From Kazachstania africana CBS 2517 (Eukaryota; Ascomycota; Saccharomycetes; Saccharomycetales; Saccharomycetaceae): 64,000 nt of DNA. A program made the translations under genes and the position numbers. This document shows, one piece after another, positions 19,308 to 28,079 of the stretch. A model generated the notes under the pieces. It did not search any database. It was not told the origin of the DNA and worked only from the letters and a program-made list of their open reading frames with translations. Position 1 is the first letter of the stretch. Each line of letters opens with the position of its first letter. The stretch is from contig NC_018943.1 of assembly GCF_000304475.1 (NCBI RefSeq), positions 682,001 to 746,000 of the forward strand. Reading direction: 5' to 3'.

Positions 19308-20207
19308 TCAATTCAATATAACTAGAACTTTTTCATATATAGTAAATACGATACCACCACTCAGTATTAGCCTACCCAATCTTGGCGTTGCGCCCTTCCA
19401 GAAGGAGGTCAAACCTTCTTCTTTGAACATGGTGGTAAAGCAGTTAACGGTTGAGGAATATTTTGTGGTATCAAGACTTTGCATTCTTGTCTTGACGGCA
19501 TCAAGCGGCATAGTGGTATACACAGTAACCACTCCACAAAATGCACCGACAATGAAAGTCATTACTGAGGATAAGGGCTTATCTGAAGGCGAACCAGTAT
19601 AGTTTTGGACTAGACTTTTAATTTTGTTATAAGAGCCTAATCGGACAGCTTGGTTGGCGGCCTGTCTCAAAGATACCGGTACTACACCTCTATAAAGACC
19701 ACGTATACCTTTATCAGATAATAAAGCAGTATAGTTTCGTATCGCTGAACGACCATTATTCTGATATTTTGGTGTCAGTGATTGTTTATCGTCAATGAGA
19801 GAAGTTTTGATAGCTTCGAATGGCGTAACTGCTACAACACTTTCGAGTAAACCGGCCCCAAGACCTGCCATTACACCCCTAGTACCGTTAACTTCACCCG
19901 TTACTGGATCTCGTAGAAGATTTTTGATTGCATCAAAACCAAGAAACCTTATCCCAGCTTTAGCAGTATTACCGACAATAAAAGCAGGACATCCAACATA
20001 TATTGATTTTATACCTTGTGTTTTTCCAGTATTATACAGTAGAACTAGAGGGTTTCTCGAAGTTTTAACTGTTTTGTCAATTAGCTGCAGTCTTGTCTTG
20101 GCAAACTCAAATGGGTACGTAATCGACGCCTCTATTGCACCAGCTATAGCACCGGCAGCAAATGATTTCCTTGGATCGATATTGTTTTCACGACGTTTTT
20201 GGGACAT
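19308..20207 (-). CDS. CTP1: Mitochondrial citrate transport protein Ctp1
   Basis: From the ATG at 20205-20207 the protein has 299 residues, exactly the S. cerevisiae length. It is a mitochondrial carrier with three repeats, each bearing the signature on its odd helix: PFEFAKTRLQ, PFEAIKTSLI and PLDAVKTRMQ. Six membrane spans are expected in the inner membrane. Ctp1 exchanges citrate or isocitrate. Upstream in-frame codons to 20234 lack an ATG and are not included. It lies downstream of TCD2 on the same strand, about 330 bp away; that junction does not exist in S. cerevisiae. Confidence 0.94.
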   Translation of the reverse strand: MSQKRRENNIDPRKSFAAGAIAGAIEASITYPFEFAKTRLQLIDKTVKTSRNPLVLLYNTGKTQGIKSIYVGCPAFIVGNTAKAGIRFLGFDAIKNLLRDPVTGEVNGTRGVMAGLGAGLLESVVAVTPFEAIKTSLIDDKQSLTPKYQNNGRSAIRNYTALLSDKGIRGLYRGVVPVSLRQAANQAVRLGSYNKIKSLVQNYTGSPSDKPLSSVMTFIVGAFCGVVTVYTTMPLDAVKTRMQSLDTTKYSSTVNCFTTMFKEEGLTSFWKGATPRLGRLILSGGIVFTIYEKVLVILN

Positions 20208-20539
20208 ATTTATGATAAACCCTCTATTCGACACTACATGACCTACTAAGCATTTAAAGCAAGTTAAGTATCTAATTACTTATATATCACAGGTGTGGAT
20301 GCATTTCTGATTTCGATATCAACTTAATAGTCATACCAATTTTACCATCGGAAATTTTGATATGCATCATTTTTTCCTCTACGCGGAACTTTCCGTAACA
20401 GAGCCTGCTGGTTCTCATGACAACATCGCCAGGTATACGCCAAATATACAAATAAAAATTTATGTATTAATTAATTAAGGTCTATAAGGACATGCTAGTC
20501 TATATATATATATATACATCTAAGTTTTTCAATTCAGCT
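20208..20539. other. Intergenic region CTP1-TCD2
   Basis: This combines the CTP1 promoter and the 3' end of TCD2, and includes a short TA run at 20503-20517. No gene seen. It is a synteny junction between YBR291C-like and YKL027W-like segments. Confidence 0.5.
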
Positions 20540-21850
20540 TTATCTGAATTGAGAGTAGAATTTTTCCTCTCCAAATCTCTTGTTAATTAGATCAAGTACT
20601 TCTTTGGAATAGACATCTTCTAATTTTTCCTCACCATTCAAGATGCGTGTTTCATGCTCTTTCTGTTCTTCCTTTGTTAAGACAACAACATTTTGTAGAC
20701 TAACTGGTTCGTTTGGCTTCCATTTCGATAATGTTAATCTAGTAGAGTAACCACTGACTGGGGATTTACCTCTGAATATTTCTTCAACAATGTAATTTAC
20801 ATCCTTCAATGCAATAGGCACACGTTGATCAGGCATACCAATACGGGTCATTTGGCCTGCCAATGACTGATAGATACCATCGTAAAATTTGATTCTATTT
20901 TTGCCTTCAATTGGGTTCATTGGATAGCCTGACACCTTTGTTAAGATCCATGTTGCAATTGTTAAACCAAAGATACCTGGCATGGTACCTAAAACTGGTA
21001 GGATTCTAACACGGAAATCTTTCAACGCACTTAATTCACCAACTTGTCCCTTTTCAAATTCATCATCCGGTAAGGGTAACAATTTGGCCTTACGTGGATC
21101 TGGTTTTTCTGCACTGAACACTACAGGAATACCTGAAGTAATGCCCCTCTGTTTCAACCTTCTTCTAACTGAACGAGCCAATGGATCTTCCTCGGTGGTG
21201 GTAATATCGCCTATGTTAATACGAGTTGGATCACTCTTCGTGGATGCGCCCATAGAGGAAATGACGTCAATTTTCTTATTATAGACAAATTCCAGTAAAT
21301 CAACTTTAGTATCGAGGTTATCAATACAATCAACAACGATATCTGGAACACCGCCATCTAGGATTAGTGATTCTCCCCTTTCTTTGCTCCAAAGTTCATT
21401 TATAGCATCGATATCACACCATGGTGCAATTTCCTTCATATGTTTCTTTAAACATTCTACTTTTGGTGTACCAACATCTTTCAAGTTGGCACAACTATGT
21501 CTGTTCAAAGAACTTAGGGAGACTTGGTCGAAATCAATGACCCTAATCTTTGTACAGCCAGAACGGACTAACATAGTGACTACCCATGAACCGACACCAC
21601 CTGCACCTACGACAACAATGTATTGCTGTTTTAATTTTTCCATACCTTCTTCACCTAAGAAGGCATAGTTTCTGGCTAATTGTTCACGGAACAAAGTGTC
21701 ATCATATTCAGGTTTAGGTACGATTTGCTCTTCTTGTTTCTTAAACTTTTGTTCTAAATCGTACTTTTTCCATGCTGCTTCAATACCTTTGGTGGCAAGA
21801 GCTGATAATAATGCACTAGCAGTCACAATTTTCCAAGTGTTTCTACCCAT
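20540..21850 (-). CDS. TCD2: tRNA threonylcarbamoyladenosine dehydratase, E1-like
   Basis: The 436-residue protein (S. cerevisiae Tcd2 447) starts with a hydrophobic segment (about residues 6-20) that anchors Tcd proteins in the mitochondrial outer membrane. An E1-type adenylation domain follows: the nucleotide loop VVGAGGVGSW near residues 80-89, the acidic strand IDFDQVSLSSLNRH at about 105-118, and DCIDNLDTKVDLL further on. Tcd enzymes cyclise t6A to ct6A at position 37 of ANN-decoding tRNAs. S. cerevisiae has two, Tcd1 and Tcd2; the TFA1 neighbour favours Tcd2. Confidence 0.9.
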   Translation of the reverse strand: MGRNTWKIVTASALLSALATKGIEAAWKKYDLEQKFKKQEEQIVPKPEYDDTLFREQLARNYAFLGEEGMEKLKQQYIVVVGAGGVGSWVVTMLVRSGCTKIRVIDFDQVSLSSLNRHSCANLKDVGTPKVECLKKHMKEIAPWCDIDAINELWSKERGESLILDGGVPDIVVDCIDNLDTKVDLLEFVYNKKIDVISSMGASTKSDPTRINIGDITTTEEDPLARSVRRRLKQRGITSGIPVVFSAEKPDPRKAKLLPLPDDEFEKGQVGELSALKDFRVRILPVLGTMPGIFGLTIATWILTKVSGYPMNPIEGKNRIKFYDGIYQSLAGQMTRIGMPDQRVPIALKDVNYIVEEIFRGKSPVSGYSTRLTLSKWKPNEPVSLQNVVVLTKEEQKEHETRILNGEEKLEDVYSKEVLDLINKRFGEEKFYSQFR

Positions 21851-22031
21851 CTCTATGTTGGTAGCGAATTTGCTGATCTCGGTTGCTCATCCAGGTCAAT
21901 ATTTTTTTTTTTCAAGATATATATCTACTTTTCAATTTTGACATAGATGAGGTCGACGGTCCATAAAAAAAGGAAAGAGCTAGAAAAAAAAGTAACGTTA
22001 GTTAATCTATATACAATAATTTAAGAGATTT

Positions 22032-23414
22032 TTATACATCTTCGAATTCGATATCCTCGTCTTCATCATCATTATTAGGGGCATTCTCTTCTCCATTTGG
22101 TTGCTCTGAGGTGAGGGTAGTGTTTGTAGTGTTTGAAGTAGCGTTTTCAATGGGTGTTTGTTCCGTGCTTTCCATACGATTATCGTCAGTGACATCTTCA
22201 AATTCTCCTTCAAATTCTTCAGCGAATTCATCTTCGAATTCACCATCTTCTTCTTCTTCATCTTCTTGTTCCTCTTCCGCTTGTTTCTTTGCTAATTGTG
22301 CATAATATTCATTCAAAGTCTTTTCATTTTCTCTCTCTTCAATTTCAGTTTCCGTCAATGCACGATTATTTTCGTTATTGTAATAAGTATCATTGACTGT
22401 GTGTTCTGCATATGTTCCATTGGGCAACGCGGAAGCAGTTGTTGCGGTGGTACCATCAGCTGACATTGTCTGTGGATCGAATTCATCTTCGTTATCAAGT
22501 CTACCTAGAGCAGTTTGCCCGATAGTACTTTGTTTGTGCCATTCTGGAACTGCATTTTGTTTCCTCTTCTCTTCAGCTTGTCTTTCTTGTAACTGTCTTT
22601 GTGTCATTTCATCACTTGCAGTTGTAATATTCACGTGTAGAGTAGCTTGAGAGTTTGCACCCGCACGTCTCGAACTGTCATTACCGAGAGCGGTACCCAT
22701 GACGTTAGCCATTGGAGCGTCACCTGGTCTGAACATCGTACTTCCCTTCTTTGGATTATATGTGTAAGCAGCATTTGATTGATTTTGTGGTGGGATTAAC
22801 TTGGCTAAAGCAAATTCAAAAGTATTTTCTTCAATTCTTGAATCGTCGATTTTTTTCAAATAATCGATAACAGGTTGAATTTGATCCATTAATCGATTTA
22901 ATTTATCTTGTTTTTCTTTATTTTTTTTACCTGAATCATCTTCAATCAAAGGTTCATCACACAGTGAGCAAAGAAATTCTGTTCTGTCGTAATTTAACAA
23001 TTGAATAGCTTCTAATTGGGTGTATTTAGTTTGACAAATGGGACACATGTACCCATTTGGAGCTGAATTCTTGTCCAGATCATCTTTCAATCTTTGTACC
23101 AACTGATGAACTTTCCACTTTATACCATCAATAGCATGAGGATATTTAATATAAAAATACATTCTTTCTACACTTTTTGAGTTTGGAGGATATTCTCTCT
23201 GTTTATGGATGGAAATGAGTCTGTCTGATCTGAGCCTTGCTATGAGGGGACCTAATTCGGTTTTATTTATACTCAATAGTTGTTTCAAATCATCTTCAGC
23301 TAAAACTGAATGGAATAAAATAGCGTCTATTACCAGGATGTACGAACCACCATAAAAACCTCTTACTACGAACTTGAGTAAGTTTTTCACGATCTCATCA
23401 ATAGGTTTATCCAT
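22032..23414 (-). CDS. TFA1: TFIIE large subunit Tfa1
   Basis: The 460-residue protein (S. cerevisiae 482) has an N-terminal winged-helix domain (about residues 10-100) and a zinc ribbon with ligands Cys124, Cys127, Cys149 and Cys152. An acidic C-terminal region, almost continuous Glu and Asp from about residue 380, resembles the TFIIH- and Tfa2-binding tail. TFIIE recruits and regulates TFIIH at RNA polymerase II promoters. It shares a 1-kb divergent region with MAE1, as YKL028W-YKL029C do. Confidence 0.95.
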   Translation of the reverse strand: MDKPIDEIVKNLLKFVVRGFYGGSYILVIDAILFHSVLAEDDLKQLLSINKTELGPLIARLRSDRLISIHKQREYPPNSKSVERMYFYIKYPHAIDGIKWKVHQLVQRLKDDLDKNSAPNGYMCPICQTKYTQLEAIQLLNYDRTEFLCSLCDEPLIEDDSGKKNKEKQDKLNRLMDQIQPVIDYLKKIDDSRIEENTFEFALAKLIPPQNQSNAAYTYNPKKGSTMFRPGDAPMANVMGTALGNDSSRRAGANSQATLHVNITTASDEMTQRQLQERQAEEKRKQNAVPEWHKQSTIGQTALGRLDNEDEFDPQTMSADGTTATTASALPNGTYAEHTVNDTYYNNENNRALTETEIEERENEKTLNEYYAQLAKKQAEEEQEDEEEEDGEFEDEFAEEFEGEFEDVTDDNRMESTEQTPIENATSNTTNTTLTSEQPNGEENAPNNDDEDEDIEFEDV

Positions 23415-23532
23415 GTCAGAAATGAAAAAAGACTATGTGTGTGCTAGGATGGGTTTGCTGGCATAGCTAAGATGTTACTAAATTATCTATTCATTCTGCC
23501 CATCCTAATTAAGAATTTCCATGATTATAAAA

Positions 23533-23546
23533 TTTCACGTGTGAAA
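23533..23546. promoter_or_regulatory. CACGTG E-box inverted repeat
   Basis: TTTCACGTGTGAAA has arms TTTCAC and GTGAAA around GT and contains CACGTG at 23536-23541, about 120 bp upstream of TFA1. Cbf1, Pho4 or another bHLH factor could bind it. Confidence 0.4.
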
Positions 23547-24302
23547 TGATACAAAAGTGACGGAATTTCCGAAAAAAAGAGATCACGAGACCAAGTAATC
23601 ACGAGATTAATTAGTGTAAGTTAGCTAATTTTAGTTTGTTTATTTTAGCTGCAAGCAGAGATGGCTTTGTGGTAAATACGGGAATTGTCGAGAGTTAAGA
23701 AAGGGCTTCCGATGCACAAAGATGTCATCACAGGAGCAGAGGTTTCCGGAAACAAGATTTTAAGATCGTGCATAAGTCTGACCATAAGAAGCACGGAGAT
23801 TTGCCTATATAATCTTTATTTTAGAAGGAACGTCAATAACAATAATAGAAGAAGTCACAGAATCTTGGCAAATAAATTGACTCTCGGCCACAATCGGGCC
23901 AATTAAATACGCCGACAACGATTTTCTTGGATGCTCTTCACTCCCTGTCAACGGCAAAAATCGTAGCTTTTCCATGTTCATACAAAATAGCCTTGTTTAA
24001 TTCATTTTACGTATCTACAAAAGCACACTCACACAGCCTCTCTTTAGGTGCTTTATCATCCCATAAGCTGTTCTCTATCAATTAATCCACTCCATATCAA
24101 TTTAATATACACACACACACATTCCCTCTCATTTTTTCTCGCAGAAGAGTTTTTGACGCGCGTCGCTGGGTCATCGGAATATCTCGCAGTAATGAAAAAT
24201 TTTCTTTTCTTTTCTTAAAGACCTATCACGCCAGAAACTAACGTACAGGGCTGCCATCAAGTACTAATTATATCAATGTGGACAGTACTCATCATTCACT
24301 CA

Positions 24303-24310
24303 TATATAAA
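24303..24310 (+). promoter_or_regulatory. TATA box of MAE1
   Basis: TATATAAA stands about 125 bp upstream of the MAE1 ATG. Confidence 0.4.
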
Positions 24311-24433
24311 CGCTCGTCATAGACCATAATATCAGCCTCGACCTTCTTCTCCTCAGTTGCTCTCAAAATATATAATACATATCTTGAAGTAAACTGATTC
24401 AAGTTAAAAAATCAAATTATCAAAGGTCAATCA

Positions 24434-26275
24434 ATGCCTACAATCGCTGCTCAAAATAGTCGTACTACTACTACCACTACTGGTAATAGTATGGCAAAAT
24501 TAAATGTGAAATCTGAAAAAATGCAAGGTTCCTCGTATAAGATACCTACTTTGGAATCCTTACAATCAGATGGTCCCATCGAATGTGCATTGAGTAACTT
24601 TCAATTGCTCAATTCGCCATTATTCAACAAAGGTACCGCATTCACTGAATCTGAAAGAGATCAATTCAATTTACACGGTCTCTTACCACCACAAGTTGAT
24701 TCCTTAGAAGAACAATTGGAACGTGCGTACAAACAGTTGTCCGGTATTGAAAGCCCCATTCAAAGAAATGATTATATGTCACGTTTACGTGTGACTAATA
24801 AAGTGCTATATTTTGCTCTTGTTAAAAGGCATATTAATGAATTGGTACCAATTATTTACACACCAACAGAAGGTGATGCCATTGCAGGTTACTCGGAAAG
24901 ATTAAGAAAAGTGGAAGGTGTATTTTTAGATATCACGAGGCCTGACACCATCGATCAAAGACTTACCGCATTCGGTGGTAAATCAAAGGATATTGACTAC
25001 ATTGTCGTTTCCGATTCTGAAGGTATCCTTGGTATTGGTGATCAAGGTGTAGGCGGTGTAAGAATCGCCATCTCTAAATTGGCGCTAATGACTTTATGTG
25101 GTGGTATTCATCCAGGTAAAGTTCTACCAGTATGCTTAGACGTTGGTACTAATAATAAAAAATTATTGGATGATGAACTATATTTAGGAAATAGATTCCC
25201 AAGAGTAAGAGGTGAAAAATATTATGATTTTGTCGATAAATTCATAAAATCTGTCAAGAAAAATTTCCCCCGTGCAGTATTACATTTTGAAGATTTCGGT
25301 GTCACAACTGCAAGAACTTTATTGGATAAATATCGTTCAGAGCTTCCATGTTTCAATGACGATATTCAAGGTACAGGTGCTGTTGTTGTGGCTTCTTTAC
25401 TGTCTGCGTTGAAACACACCCATAGATCTTTAAATGATTCAAAGATCTTAATCTACGGTGCCGGCTCAGCAGGGTTGGGTATTGCAGTTCAAATCGTGAA
25501 CCATATGGTCACTAAAGGTTTAACCATAGAACAAGCAAGATCACATGTTTATTTAATGGACAGATATGGTTTAATTACCACCAATTTGGAAGATGTATCA
25601 TCTCCTGCCCAATTTGATTTCGCCAAACCAGCAAACAAATGGGAAAATGTCAACACTAAATCATTATTTGATGTAGTCTCCTCGGTGCAACCAACTTGTC
25701 TAGTGGGTTGTTCCACTCAAGCAAAGGCCTTCACCAAAGATGTTGTACAGGAAATGCACAAGTACAATGAAAGACCGATTATTTTCCCATTATCAAACCC
25801 TACTAGACTTCACGAAGCCGTTCCACAAGATCTTATGGACTGGACCAACAATCAAGCCCTTGTAGCAACAGGTTCCCCATTCAATCCAGTCAACGGTTAT
25901 ATCATCTCTCAAAATAACAACTGCTATTCATTCCCAGGTATTGGTTTAGGTGCTGTATTATCTAAAGCTACAACCATCTCGGACAAGATGATCTCTGCTG
26001 CTGTAGATGAATTAGCCAATCTTTCTGAATTGAAAGAAGGTGATTCTACACCAGGGTTGTTACCTGGCCTTGAACAGATCAACGACACTTCTGCTAGATT
26101 AGCTGCTGCTGTTGTCCTAGAAGCCATCAATGAAAACGTTCATAGATGCAGTTCCGACGTTCCAAGGGAAAAGGAGGCCTGTATCGAATGGGTCAAAACA
26201 AAGATGTGGGAACCAAAATACAGATCATTGATAAGAGTTCAATACGATGAATCCATCCACACAAATCAAATTTAA
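24434..26275 (+). CDS. MAE1: NAD-dependent malic enzyme Mae1
   Basis: The 613-residue protein has the malic-enzyme core: YTPTEGD with the catalytic Tyr, the Lys-bearing loop GGVRIAISKLALMTLCGG, metal ligands in HFEDFG and FNDDIQGTGA, and the NAD loop IYGAGSAGLG. It decarboxylates malate to pyruvate. S. cerevisiae Mae1 has 669 residues and a long Arg-rich mitochondrial presequence. Here about 55 N-terminal residues are missing and the start is Thr-rich with a single Arg in the first 25 positions, so mitochondrial import is uncertain. The ATG at 24434 is the first in frame. Confidence 0.95.
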   Translation: MPTIAAQNSRTTTTTTGNSMAKLNVKSEKMQGSSYKIPTLESLQSDGPIECALSNFQLLNSPLFNKGTAFTESERDQFNLHGLLPPQVDSLEEQLERAYKQLSGIESPIQRNDYMSRLRVTNKVLYFALVKRHINELVPIIYTPTEGDAIAGYSERLRKVEGVFLDITRPDTIDQRLTAFGGKSKDIDYIVVSDSEGILGIGDQGVGGVRIAISKLALMTLCGGIHPGKVLPVCLDVGTNNKKLLDDELYLGNRFPRVRGEKYYDFVDKFIKSVKKNFPRAVLHFEDFGVTTARTLLDKYRSELPCFNDDIQGTGAVVVASLLSALKHTHRSLNDSKILIYGAGSAGLGIAVQIVNHMVTKGLTIEQARSHVYLMDRYGLITTNLEDVSSPAQFDFAKPANKWENVNTKSLFDVVSSVQPTCLVGCSTQAKAFTKDVVQEMHKYNERPIIFPLSNPTRLHEAVPQDLMDWTNNQALVATGSPFNPVNGYIISQNNNCYSFPGIGLGAVLSKATTISDKMISAAVDELANLSELKEGDSTPGLLPGLEQINDTSARLAAAVVLEAINENVHRCSSDVPREKEACIEWVKTKMWEPKYRSLIRVQYDESIHTNQI

Positions 26276-26511
26276 TGAAAAAAGACACACCATGAATTCA
26301 AAATATTTATCATATATGTATAATCTCTCTATACTGTAATTTTGTAATGACTATTCTCTCTACTTTGCCAGTCTAATCCTCGTCATCGTCTATACATGCC
26401 AGGTGTAACCCGCACACCCAATTTGATTTTCTTTTTTGTTACTTTCCTTTAAATTTCGAAAACATCAACAAAAATATCCAAAGGAGAACAAAGTTGAGGA
26501 AAATAAATACA

Positions 26512-26517
26512 CACGTG
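26512..26517. promoter_or_regulatory. CACGTG E-box in the CBF1 leader
   Basis: A perfect CACGTG hexamer, the core Cbf1 recognition site, lies 60 bp upstream of the CBF1 ATG, followed at 26521 by ATCACG. It suggests feedback by Cbf1 on its own gene. Confidence 0.45.
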
Positions 26518-26576
26518 CATATCACGTTTTAATCCAAAACAAAAAAAACCTGTAAAGCCCACTATCAACCACAGAT

Positions 26577-27464
26577 ATGGATTCCATTGACGCCAAGAGG
26601 TTACATGACTATGACATTGAAGAAAACAGTAATGAACATGAAGGTTCATTAAAAAAACAAAAAACTACTGAACGTGACGACGAAGAAGAGGGAAACATAG
26701 ATTCTGAATTATTGAATGCTGAAACTCACTACCATGAGGATGACGACGCCACTGCGGCAGCCGCCGCTGCTGTCACTGCTACTTATAATGAGTTATTGCA
26801 GCACCGTGAGCAACATCATAATGCTGAAGATGAGTCACATGTTGTTATAGATGATGATATTATTCGAGCAGAAGATATTCCAGAGAGTGCCCGTAAGGAT
26901 AGTGAGGCAGAAAAGCTGAAGAGTAATCATGACAATGAGAAATATGATGACAAATTGCAAGATAAAGAGGGTGAAGAAGGTGAAGAGGGCGTTCACGATT
27001 CTAAGGATGAGATGATAAAATCCATGACTGTGAATCGTAGAGGTCGTAAGCCAATGGCTATATCGGGGTCGGAAGAGTGGAAGAGACAACGTAAGGATTC
27101 ACATAAAGAAGTTGAAAGACGCCGTAGAGAGAACATTAATACTGCTATCGATGCTTTAAGTAGTCTATTGCCAATCAAGGAAAGTAGTAAAGCCGCGATC
27201 TTGACGAGAGCTGCCGAATACATAGAGAAATTGAAAGAAACTGAAAATGCTAACATCGAAAAATGGACTCTTCAAAAATTATTAAGTGAACAAAGTGCAT
27301 CACAGCTGGTTGCGGCTAATGAGAAATTACAAGAAGAATTGGGTAATGCTTATAAAGAAATTGAGCATTTGAAACGCCAATTGAAAAAGCATGGGATTCT
27401 CGATACGGAGGAAACAGCCACTGGAAGCAACAATGACGATAATAAGAAAAATAAGAAGAAATAA
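26577..27464 (+). CDS. CBF1: bHLH centromere and methionine-gene factor Cbf1
   Basis: The 295-residue protein (S. cerevisiae 351) has an acidic, low-complexity N-terminal half with an Ala run (about residues 60-66), then a bHLH domain at about 170-220 followed by a leucine-zipper-like helix to about 270. In the basic region His176, Glu180 and Arg184 form the H-E-R triad that reads CACGTG. Cbf1 binds centromere element CDEI and promoters of sulfur-amino-acid and other genes. The very basic C-terminus is Asn/Lys-rich. The following gene is MNN14, as in S. cerevisiae. Confidence 0.96.
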   Translation: MDSIDAKRLHDYDIEENSNEHEGSLKKQKTTERDDEEEGNIDSELLNAETHYHEDDDATAAAAAAVTATYNELLQHREQHHNAEDESHVVIDDDIIRAEDIPESARKDSEAEKLKSNHDNEKYDDKLQDKEGEEGEEGVHDSKDEMIKSMTVNRRGRKPMAISGSEEWKRQRKDSHKEVERRRRENINTAIDALSSLLPIKESSKAAILTRAAEYIEKLKETENANIEKWTLQKLLSEQSASQLVAANEKLQEELGNAYKEIEHLKRQLKKHGILDTEETATGSNNDDNKKNKKK

Positions 27465-28079
27465 TCCCTTCATTCTCACAGTATTCTATGTAATGTCATA
27501 CGTGGCAATAAGATACTACCTTTTAAACAAAATAAAAATTTATATATAAAAAAAGTAAGTCTTTTGTATAGTTGTAACATATAAAATAAAGTTTATCATT
27601 AACTTATTTACAATATCAAGAGAAGTATATTGCTTGTATGTTTTACATCAGTTCGCGTAACCTTAAGCCCTCTGCGATCCCATCACATGATTTGCAGCGT
27701 TGATCTTGAAAATCATCGTTTTAAGAGCTGTGCCTCCTGGAATGTTGCATTTAGTTTTCTTGGAAAATCTGCCCTCAAGTTCGGGGCGGAGTAACTAATA
27801 GAGCTGCTGCATTTAGAAGAAGCATATACATACGCTTAAGCCAATTTTCTCTTACCGTAGTCTTGGCAAAATTGTGGCTTCGTCCTGGCTGCCATCTTAC
27901 TATCCTTTCTCTCAACGTGCCCTTGAAACTCATGAGCGGGTCTCCATGAAAAAAAATCTTTTGCCAAGACTTTTTCTTCTTTGCTGTGAAGTAGTTTATA
28001 TATGTAAGGATTCTACTTATAAAAAGTTTCTGTAACCTTGAATGTACTATTCATCAAGCACATCACCAAAGTCTTAAAG
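27465..28079. other. Intergenic region CBF1-MNN14
   Basis: About 600 bp without a gene. It contains ATCACATGA at 27682-27690, a match to the broad Cbf1 consensus RTCACRTGA, and TATAAAAA at 28018-28025 before MNN14. Confidence 0.5.

Larger units (their letters stand above)
23415..24433. other. Divergent intergenic region TFA1-MAE1
   Basis: About 1 kb with no convincing gene; the small frame at 23685-23906 has no recognisable features. It contains a CACGTG-centred inverted repeat at 23533-23546 near TFA1, an AC dinucleotide run at about 24106-24120, and a TATA box at 24303-24310 near MAE1. I checked for tRNA and point-centromere signatures and saw none. Confidence 0.5.

Noticed and set aside
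23530..23575. CACGTG followed by TTTCCGAAAAAAA, resembling centromere CDEI and CDEIII
   Set aside because: The two motifs are only about 25 bp apart with no AT-rich CDEII between, and the bases 5' of TTTCCGAAA do not fit the CDEIII consensus.
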